Source: a virus. From it: a DNA stretch of 20,547 bases. Made by a program: the position numbers and the translations under genes. Positions 6,566-11,764 of this stretch are shown here, piece after piece. Positions within the stretch are counted from its first letter, which is position 1, and every line of letters begins with the position of its first letter. Location of the stretch: positions 1 to 20,547 of IMG/VR virus record IMGVR_UViG_3300021961_000790. One strand, given 5' to 3'. Under the pieces are notes generated by a model. It ran no database searches and was not told where the DNA came from. It was given only the letters and a program-made list of their open reading frames with translations.

Positions 6566-8749
6566 CTAGTAACTGTTCTGTAAAATTCCTGATTGTATGT
6601 TGTTGCCGTCTTTGAGTGTGCGTAGAATTTCTGTTAACAGCACAGACTGTCCATTTATGTCGGCACTGATTCTGGCCATGTCCATATTAGTCTGTGGTCT
6701 TGCATCGGCATCTTTGGTGATGGTTACCGGAATTGACTTGTCGCCTGGCAAGGGCACCACTGCTTCAGTGCCGTGTAAAGTTTCTTGGTATCCACTAACC
6801 GGTCCGGTTGATATGCCACCATTGGCCTTGCCTTGGTATGCATCTGACATCATTGACGCACCAGTTCCTGCAACAAACCCGCCTCCAAGGAGACCGCCCC
6901 AGCCACCAGTCGCCGCTGTCAAAGCCGCACCACCAGCTACCATGGCTCCACCTAATAGCATTTTACCCCAACTGATACCTTTATCTTCAGGATTTTTGAC
7001 ACCAAAATCATCAGCCATTGCATCTTTGACTGATTTTAATACATCGGCAAATTGATCAACATAGTGTGTACTTTTTAATAATGCCCGATTATACCCAATT
7101 ATTGGACCTGTGAGTTCTTTACCTAGTGCGGCTTTTAATCGTTGGACTTCTTCATCCAATTGATTGATTGTGGTCGTTAGTGGGTCGATGGTGCCTGCGG
7201 CTCCTTCGACTTCATCTCTGACTGCATCACTTGTGCCTTTGGCTACTTTAACTCCGTACATGATCTGTTGATTGTACATGTCAAATGCTGGTGCCAGTTC
7301 CGTAGCTCCCATCCTGACCGCTGTGCCTATTTCTTTAAAGTTGCCTGGCATGCTACGAGCGTATTCACCAACTTCTTCAAAGTTTCTTAGTGTTCTTTGT
7401 GATATGTCGCTGGCTGATAATGAGGCATCAGTGATGTCGTTATAAAATCCATAGATGGCTCCACGTAATTTTGGATTTCGTGCCATGTTCAGATTTGTGG
7501 CAAAGTCACCTATGGCGCGACCTTGTGTACTCATTAGTTCCATTACACCAGTTCTGGCATACTCAGGAACAGCGTTAAGTGCCGCGATGGTTCTCTCAAC
7601 TGCTTCTGGACCACCGACACGCATCGCCTCTGCTAGAATATCTGCCTGTAGTGCGTCTTTCCTTGCCTGTTCTAACTTCTTACGTGCATCCTCACCTGTA
7701 AGTCCTTGTAGCACTTTTAGATCTTTGGTATACGCAACAGTGGCTTCAGCCACTTCTCTATCAGTCATTGATCTTAATCTACCACTGGCATTCAACATAC
7801 TTGCGGTTAATGCGGCCATTTCACCTTGTTCTTCTACATTAAGTCCTAGGTTACGTAGATCCTGACCTAACGAAGAATTGCGTAGTACTCCGCTCACACC
7901 TGCTATTCTTCTCGAGGCTTCGGTTAGTCCAACACCCATCATTGATAGACTTTCTGTACTGGATTTGATTATGGCGGCAAATTGAGTGATGTCCAATCCA
8001 GCACGGTAGGCTTCATTTCGCATTTCTGACATACCACCTGCGAACTCTGCTCCTACTCCAGTAATGTCTCTGAAGCCTTTTTTAGTTTTATCCACCTCAG
8101 TGTTTAAAACTTGAAGGCCTTTTTTAGCCATGTCAGATAGAGCAGGGCCTGCCACTTCTGCGGCAATGCCTAATCCTGTTAACGCCAATCCCACCCACGG
8201 AAGTTTTTTCAAGAATACCATCAATGGACCTAGAGCACTGGCAACTGCTCCAAAGTTTTCAACCAGTTGTCCGGTGGCTGTGGCCGCTTTTTCTGCGGCC
8301 GATCCTAGTATTTCAGTGCCTTCTTTGGTACCTTGAAGATCCTTAACAAATTCATAAGCACCATTTAATATAGTTTTGGTTACTTGACCCATGCCTATGG
8401 CAAAATTTGCCATAGCTGTATTAACATTTTTTTGTCTATAGGCCGTGGCTAACTGAGAACGTTGAGTTTCTAGGTCTGCGGCTATCTTGTCTTCATTGGC
8501 TTTGACTGCTTGTTCTATTGCTCGATCTAATTTCTTAAACTCATTAGTCATGTCTGCCAATGGTTGTTTGGTACCTAACAGGAAATCTTTAAATGCCTTG
8601 CTGGCTGGTCGAGTTGCTTCTAACTCTTTCTTCCAGTTATCTATCTCTTTGTTTAATCGTGGGAGGTCTTTGATGAGATCTTCTATTTCATCAGACCCCT
8701 TGCTCAATGCCTCTCGCAACCGATCTAATATTTCACTATCATCAGCCAT
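6566..8749 (-). CDS. Tail tape-measure-like protein
   Basis: A 727-residue protein with tape-measure features. The N-terminal 110 residues are charged and coiled-coil. Two hydrophobic segments occur (about 172-204 and 597-631, the second Gly/Ala-rich). A long helical middle lies between them. Near 644-677 is a C-terminal block (GGISTGPVSGYQETLHGTEA followed by VVPLPGDKSIPV) of a type I know from many tail tape measure proteins. It would span the tail tube and set its length, the role of T4 gp29 (590 residues). Divergently placed beside it are the gp26/gp51-like genes, which fits a chaperone-tape measure pair, although in T4 they are co-directional. An exact late box lies 40 nt before the ATG. 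The ribosome binding site is weak (GGAT). A different large structural role cannot be excluded. Confidence 0.75.
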   Translation of the reverse strand: MADDSEILDRLREALSKGSDEIEDLIKDLPRLNKEIDNWKKELEATRPASKAFKDFLLGTKQPLADMTNEFKKLDRAIEQAVKANEDKIAADLETQRSQLATAYRQKNVNTAMANFAIGMGQVTKTILNGAYEFVKDLQGTKEGTEILGSAAEKAATATGQLVENFGAVASALGPLMVFLKKLPWVGLALTGLGIAAEVAGPALSDMAKKGLQVLNTEVDKTKKGFRDITGVGAEFAGGMSEMRNEAYRAGLDITQFAAIIKSSTESLSMMGVGLTEASRRIAGVSGVLRNSSLGQDLRNLGLNVEEQGEMAALTASMLNASGRLRSMTDREVAEATVAYTKDLKVLQGLTGEDARKKLEQARKDALQADILAEAMRVGGPEAVERTIAALNAVPEYARTGVMELMSTQGRAIGDFATNLNMARNPKLRGAIYGFYNDITDASLSASDISQRTLRNFEEVGEYARSMPGNFKEIGTAVRMGATELAPAFDMYNQQIMYGVKVAKGTSDAVRDEVEGAAGTIDPLTTTINQLDEEVQRLKAALGKELTGPIIGYNRALLKSTHYVDQFADVLKSVKDAMADDFGVKNPEDKGISWGKMLLGGAMVAGGAALTAATGGWGGLLGGGFVAGTGASMMSDAYQGKANGGISTGPVSGYQETLHGTEAVVPLPGDKSIPVTITKDADARPQTNMDMARISADINGQSVLLTEILRTLKDGNNIQSGILQNSY

Positions 8750-8762
8750 GTGTTTTTATCCA

Positions 8763-8770
8763 TATAAATA
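8763..8770 (+). promoter_or_regulatory. Exact T4-type late promoter box for the gp26/gp51-like genes
   Basis: TATAAATA matches the T4 late consensus at all 8 positions. Transcription would begin a few bases downstream, near 8776, and run into the gp26-like gene. The box faces the oppositely oriented late box at 8789-8796, so the two form a 9-bp inverted repeat (TATAAATAT / ATATTTATA). Confidence 0.75.
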
Positions 8771-8788
8771 TCAGCAGTACTACATGTA

Positions 8789-8796
8789 TATTTATA
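8789..8796 (-). promoter_or_regulatory. Exact T4-type late promoter box for the tape measure gene
   Basis: The minus strand reads TATAAATA, an 8 of 8 match, placed 40 nt before the tape-measure ATG. Transcription would start near 8783 and run across the plus-strand late box at 8763-8770. The resulting leader would be about 35 nt. Confidence 0.75.
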
Positions 8797-8808
8797 GGTT
8801 TTTTTACC

Positions 8809-9654
8809 ATGGAAAATTCAATGAACAATCCGTTGTCTAAATATTTTAGGCAACCAGCAATTTATCTTCAATTACCGAGCAAGGGCAAATATTGGCCAGA
8901 CGGTAGTGTGGAGTTACCAGTCAATGGTGAACTGCCCATCTACCCAATGACAACCAAAGATGAAATCATCTTAAGAACACCAGATGCCCTGTTAAACGGC
9001 AACGGTGTTGTTGATGTTATCCAAAGTTGTTGTCCTAGTATTAAAGATGCTTGGAAAACTCCCAGTGTTGATGTTGATGCTATCTTAATTGCTATACGTA
9101 TAGCCACATATGGCAATAAAATGCCAATCGAAACCACCTGTCCACACTGTCAGACCAAGAACGACAACGAGCTTGATCTACAGGGAGCATTAAATTCTAT
9201 ACGTGCACCAGAGTATAATGAGTTTGATGTTAACGGATTAAAAGTTAAGTTGGTGCCGCAACCATTTTTTGGTGCCAATAGAGATAGTTCTATAGAATTT
9301 GCTGAACAAAAATTACGCCAAGCACTAGAGTTACCGGACACTGATCCAAAAGTACGTGCCGACGAACTAGCCAAAAGTCTACAGCGTTTGATTGACGTCA
9401 CCACCGATGCTATCACTGACAGCACTGAATATATTTTACTTCCAGACGGTGTAACGGTATCTGACAAGGCGCATATTAAAGAATTTTATCAGAATGCTGA
9501 TAGAACTTTTATCAATTCTATCCAAGCAGAAGTAACCAACCTCAATCAAGAAGGTGGTATACCACCTAACAAGGTTTTGTGCGACGACTGCACCAAGGAA
9601 TACGAAGTTCCAGTTCTCTTCGACTATGCCCGTTTTTTCGGAGTTGGCTCTTAA
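8809..9654 (+). CDS. gp26: Baseplate hub / tail assembly protein, gp26-like (PF12322-type)
   Basis: A 281-residue protein with the block NPLSKYFRQPAIYLQLPSKG near its start and PIYPMTTKDEIILRTPDAL near residues 43-61. I recognise these from the T4-like baseplate protein family annotated as gp26 in marine T4-like phages. Two CxxC pairs (C111/C114 in CPHC and C258/C261 in CDDC) suggest a zinc-binding knuckle. The start may be the ATG at 8809 or the in-frame ATG at 8821 (277 residues, NPL block right after Met, GGAAA upstream). The frame stops at 9652-9654, five codons after a T-TTT-TTC heptamer that can move ribosomes into the gp51-like frame. The family match comes from memory of motifs; whether gp26 or gp51 is the better T4 equivalent is less certain. 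Confidence 0.8.
   Translation: MENSMNNPLSKYFRQPAIYLQLPSKGKYWPDGSVELPVNGELPIYPMTTKDEIILRTPDALLNGNGVVDVIQSCCPSIKDAWKTPSVDVDAILIAIRIATYGNKMPIETTCPHCQTKNDNELDLQGALNSIRAPEYNEFDVNGLKVKLVPQPFFGANRDSSIEFAEQKLRQALELPDTDPKVRADELAKSLQRLIDVTTDAITDSTEYILLPDGVTVSDKAHIKEFYQNADRTFINSIQAEVTNLNQEGGIPPNKVLCDDCTKEYEVPVLFDYARFFGVGS
9633..9639 (+). promoter_or_regulatory. Candidate -1 ribosomal frameshift site (T TTT TTC)
   Basis: In the gp26-like frame the codons read CGT TTT TTC, so bases 9633-9639 form a canonical X XXY YYZ slippery heptamer. The zero frame ends at TAA 9652-9654. The -1 frame is open through this point to 9869 and carries the gp51-like domain, which has no ATG, GTG or TTG start after the heptamer until the ATG near 9735, inside the domain. 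GGAGTT (9640-9645) can pair with AACTCT (9653-9658) directly downstream, a short stem with less than the usual spacing. Confidence 0.65.
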
Positions 9655-9869
9655 CTCTCAGTGATGAGGAAATTGTCGAGCAACTAGAAAGACTCGACAA
9701 AGAGGTAAGGGCCATAAAAGACGATATCCTTAGAATGTGCTGGTATATGCGTGGCGGACTCACTTATGGTGAGGGAATGATGCTGAGCAAAACTGAACGT
9801 GATCTAATAGGTGACATCATCAAGGACAACTTAGAAACCACAAAGAAATCCAAAATGCCATTTTTTTAA
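9639..9869 (+). CDS. gp51: gp51-like baseplate hub assembly protein, expressed as a -1 frameshift extension of the gp26-like protein
   Basis: This is the -1 frame after the slippery site and encodes about 76 residues: a short helix (SDEEIVEQLERLDKEVRAIK), then CWYMRGG, then LSKTERDLIGDIIKDN, ending in ETTKKSKMPFF. The WYMRGG block and the ETTKKxxxPFF end are familiar from the short proteins annotated as gp51 (hub assembly catalyst) after gp26 in marine T4-like phages. An independent start is poor: the only candidate upstream is a GTG at 9579 with weak AAGG, and it would add 20 residues that are merely the shadow of gp26 codons. A gp26-gp51 fusion of about 353 residues made by some ribosomes is the simplest reading. 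It parallels the G/GT tail chaperones of lambda, encoded beside the tape measure gene. Confidence 0.7.
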   Translation, partial: RSWLLTLSDEEIVEQLERLDKEVRAIKDDILRMCWYMRGGLTYGEGMMLSKTERDLIGDIIKDNLETTKKSKMPFF

Positions 9870-9912
9870 TGTTATGTTATATTAGTTGTCTGGACCAACC
9901 TAAATAAACAAG

Positions 9913-9967
9913 CAGATCGGGGAGGTGGAGGATCTGTGAAACATTTTAATAATTGGCAATAATGCCA
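9913..9967 (+). promoter_or_regulatory. Structured leader with possible 8-codon leader peptide before the membrane protein gene
   Basis: CAGATC (9913-9918) pairs with GATCTG (9931-9936) around a purine loop that contains two GGAGG stretches. A second hairpin, TGGCA (9954-9958) with TGCCA (9963-9967), ends right before the AGGAGG of the next gene. The GGAGG at 9927-9931 is well placed for a GTG at 9936-9938 that opens an eight-codon reading frame ending at TAA 9960-9962. Such a leader could tune translation of the downstream gene. This is seen in sequence only. Confidence 0.35.
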
Positions 9968-9977
9968 GGAGGAAAAT

Positions 9978-10214
9978 ATGGATGTTTTAGCAACAATTAA
10001 AAAATGGGCAAGTGCATTATGCGACGTGGCTGTATCATTAATGGCTCTAGCAATCGTATTAGAGTTATTATTTGGTGGCGCAAAATCACTACCATTCTTA
10101 CCTGTGACAGACGTTATTGGTTCTGTGACAGAAGTTGTTAAATCACTAGGCTCTGAAGGTTTAGTAGGCTTGGTGGCTGTTTGGGTATTATGGAATATTT
10201 GGAATAAGAAATAA
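9978..10214 (+). CDS. Small two-helix membrane protein, holin candidate
   Basis: A 78-residue protein with one of the best ribosome binding sites in the window (AGGAGG, 5 nt before the ATG). Hydrophobic segments span about residues 13-33 and 61-75, joined by a polar linker that contains VTDVIGSVTEVVKSLGSEG. The protein ends with the basic NIWNKK. The size, two membrane helices and charged C-terminus fit a holin or another small inner-membrane phage protein. No lysin gene is nearby in the window, so the lysis role is only a guess. It follows the gp26/gp51-like genes and is closed by a strong terminator. Confidence 0.75.
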   Translation: MDVLATIKKWASALCDVAVSLMALAIVLELLFGGAKSLPFLPVTDVIGSVTEVVKSLGSEGLVGLVAVWVLWNIWNKK

Positions 10215-10245
10215 TATTTGACAGTTAAGAAGTTCGACGAACACG

Positions 10246-10277
10246 AAGAGCATGCTAAACACATGCTCTTTTTTTTT
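10246..10277 (+). terminator. Strong rho-independent terminator
   Basis: A 9-bp stem AAGAGCATG / CATGCTCTT around the loop CTAAACA runs into nine T residues (10269-10277). It lies 31 nt after the membrane protein stop and closes the plus-strand block that starts at 8763. Confidence 0.93.
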
Positions 10278-10803
10278 GGCTAAGACAATCATATCCAAGA
10301 AACTCTGAACATGGCAACACCACACGCACAGTTTAGGATTGATAAGTCTATCATATCAACTTATAAGATGTCTGCGACATCTGCGTTTTCGCTCACGCTC
10401 AACGCTTTTTCTTTTATTCTGATTAACTGTTAACAAGAGTATATTACAATTACTTTGCCTATCATCCAGATGTTATAGTCACAATTTACCCGTTAAGGGT
10501 AAATTGCGTCAGAGCATCATCCGAGTGCGCCGTCACACTAACTAAAAGAGATTGCTTTCACAAGCACGGAGGCGGTCAGCCTGTACCCCCTACTCTAGAT
10601 CTTTCTGGCGGTAGCTCACACAGCCGTAGTTAGCCAACTGTGATTTTGCTCCTGGGTCGGTTTGTTTCGGAGCCCAGATCTTTTGGTTTTTACACCTATA
10701 GAATACCTTTGTCGTCCCGTTCCCGAGTCTTCTCTCAGGAGTTCCACACGCCGTCAGCGTGATCACCTCATAGGACACAGAAATACATCTGCATCAGCGA
10801 CTG
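10278..10803. other. Gene-poor interval with a GC-rich, hairpin-rich island
   Basis: This interval holds no coding region I would call with confidence. The first 270 bases are AT-rich, with short hairpins (GATGTC/GACATC near 10368, GCGTT/AACGC before a T-rich run near 10383-10410) and a strong 10-bp hairpin at 10482-10506. From about 10561 to 10800 a hand count gives roughly 52% G+C, clearly above the surrounding genes. Several local stems occur there, such as TGCTT/AAGCA, AGGC/GCCT, CACAG/CTGTG and CTGGG/CCCAG. A 62-codon minus-strand frame (10590-10778, GTG start, no ribosome binding site) covers part of it. It could be a structured RNA, a small foreign insertion or a decayed gene. Confidence 0.5.
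10482..10506. repeat. Perfect 10-bp inverted repeat without a T run
   Basis: CAATTTACCC and GGGTAAATTG flank the loop GTTAA. The stem is perfect, but neither strand is followed by a T tract, so it does not look like a simple terminator. It could be a protein-binding palindrome or the end of a structured RNA that covers the GC-rich island. Confidence 0.6.
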
Positions 10804-11238
10804 TTAATTAATTTTTAGTTCTTTTACGGATCCAATACCAAGCCTAATGTTGATTATGCCGTTGTAATTGTTTTCACGCAACAGCACTTCTTCTTTAAAT
10901 TGGTAGTGAGCTTCCATGTAGTTTGTGATGCCTCTGCTTTTACAAAGACATATAATTTCTCTTGTGAATTTATCTTTGCCTAGTTGGTCTATATCTTTGG
11001 TGAGCCTGTCTGACGATCCCCAGTAGTCCTTCCAATCTGTCTCTACTGTTTCTCGTCTCTTGTTCTTTTTGCCTTTTAGAGGTGGTCTCTTCTTTACTGT
11101 CCAGAAAAACTTTTTACCTAAATAGTCAAACCCATTTTCGGTATTGGTTATTCTATATACGAATCCATAGTTGTCACCGATATCCTCAGACTCAAAAGGC
11201 TCGCCCTGGTAAGTCCAAGGATTATCGTATGATGCCAT
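10804..11238 (-). CDS. GIY-YIG-like endonuclease-fold protein
   Basis: A 144-residue protein with GIY-YIG-type elements: GFVYRI (residues 25-30) and DYLGKK (38-43) as the two halves of the motif, an Arg in FTREII (near 93), and a Glu in MEAHYQF (E109) at the place of the metal-binding Glu. A basic insertion (RPPLKGKKNKRR, about 51-62) and the block DYWGSSDRL (71-79) sit between. Similar proteins are known in T4-like marine phages; some GIY-YIG proteins are homing nucleases, others repair enzymes. No DNA-binding tail typical of homing nucleases is visible. It starts 2 nt before the stop of the preceding small gene and has no good ribosome binding site, so coupled translation is likely. Confidence 0.65.
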   Translation of the reverse strand: MASYDNPWTYQGEPFESEDIGDNYGFVYRITNTENGFDYLGKKFFWTVKKRPPLKGKKNKRRETVETDWKDYWGSSDRLTKDIDQLGKDKFTREIICLCKSRGITNYMEAHYQFKEEVLLRENNYNGIINIRLGIGSVKELKIN

Positions 11239-11240
11239 GA

Positions 11241-11420
11241 TTACATTGAGTTCTTTTTGTCTTGAATTTCTGCACGACGAGCTTTTGCTAGTTTGCCTAG
11301 ATCACCCAGAGCCTTACGTGCTCTTGAACTTGCGGCTTTTACACCTTTAACTTCAAACTTCTCGTTTTCAGCCTTATAAGTTTCAATCAATTCTAAAATT
11401 TGTTCATGTGTTGTTGCCAT
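11241..11420 (-). CDS. Small basic helical protein, function unknown
   Basis: A 59-residue protein (ATG at 11420, stop TAA at 11241-11243) with AAGGAG 9 nt upstream. It starts MATTHEQILELIETYKAE and continues into a lysine/arginine- and alanine-rich helix (AASSRARKALGDLGKLAKAR). The pattern resembles small proteins conserved in T4-like marine phages, and the basic alanine-rich helix suggests nucleic acid binding, but I can assign no function. It lies between the 74-residue basic protein and the GIY-YIG-like gene in one late block. Confidence 0.75.
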   Translation of the reverse strand: MATTHEQILELIETYKAENEKFEVKGVKAASSRARKALGDLGKLAKARRAEIQDKKNSM

Positions 11421-11440
11421 TTTTCATTTCTCCTTGAAAA

Positions 11441-11665
11441 TTATTTCTTGTCAAAAGCCGGACTAGTGAATTCTGCTGTGGGAAAACGTCTTACGATTTC
11501 ATTGCGGAATTTAGCCGCTTTTTTTCTTGATACCTGTTTTAATAATGTCTCTTTAAGTTTTTCTAAACTCCATCCTTTGATACGGGGGTTTTCGTTTTTA
11601 GTGTAGTCTGGATTACGCTTACGTTTTCCTGGATGCACTCTTTGTTGTCCACTTGCCTTTGCCAT
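11441..11665 (-). CDS. Small basic protein, function unknown
   Basis: A 74-residue, strongly basic protein that starts MAKASGQQRVHPGKRKRNPDY and has a helical core (WSLEKLKETLLKQVSRKKAA, then KFRNEIVRRF) and a FTSPAFDKK end. AAGGAAAG precedes the ATG, and an exact late box lies 42 nt upstream. The charge suggests DNA or RNA binding. A late transcription co-factor or DNA-packaging accessory role would fit the neighbourhood, but nothing in the sequence proves it. Confidence 0.75.
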   Translation of the reverse strand: MAKASGQQRVHPGKRKRNPDYTKNENPRIKGWSLEKLKETLLKQVSRKKAAKFRNEIVRRFPTAEFTSPAFDKK

Positions 11666-11706
11666 TTTCTTTCCTTATTGTTTTTATTATGCAGGAATCC
11701 TTCGTC

Positions 11707-11714
11707 TATTTATA
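11707..11714 (-). promoter_or_regulatory. Exact T4-type late promoter box
   Basis: The minus strand reads CATATAAATAGAC, an exact TATAAATA, between the gp46 stop (11765) and the ATG of the 74-residue gene (11665). It would give the small basic proteins and the GIY-YIG-like gene late expression, separate from the upstream replication and recombination genes. Confidence 0.75.
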
Positions 11715-11764
11715 TGTAATTAGTGTGCAGACAAATACCACCATACTATTCTTGAAAAACAAGT

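Noticed and set aside
6597-7055. Plus-strand open frame opposite the tape measure gene (also 7455-7865)
   Set aside because: Shadow of a well-supported minus-strand gene, with no start signal and no recognisable features.
9579-9869. gp51-like gene starting independently at GTG 9579
   Set aside because: Only weak AAGG upstream, and the first 20 codons merely re-read gp26 coding sequence with a non-protein-like composition; the frameshift explains the frame better.
10383-10410. GCGTT/AACGC hairpin followed by a T-rich run as a second terminator
   Set aside because: Only 5 bp with a 13-nt loop and no gene leading into it.
10311-10433. 40-codon plus-strand frame starting ATG GCA ACA
   Set aside because: No ribosome binding site, lies after a strong terminator without a promoter box, and overlaps hairpins.
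10590-10778. 62-codon minus-strand frame in the intergenic island
   Set aside because: GTG start without ribosome binding site, GC-rich codon use unlike its neighbours and no recognised family. The protein looks moderately plausible, so it is noted but not called.
10215-10803. tRNA or tmRNA gene in the gap
   Set aside because: No cloverleaf with a T-arm GTTCRA motif and acceptor pairing could be built by eye on either strand.
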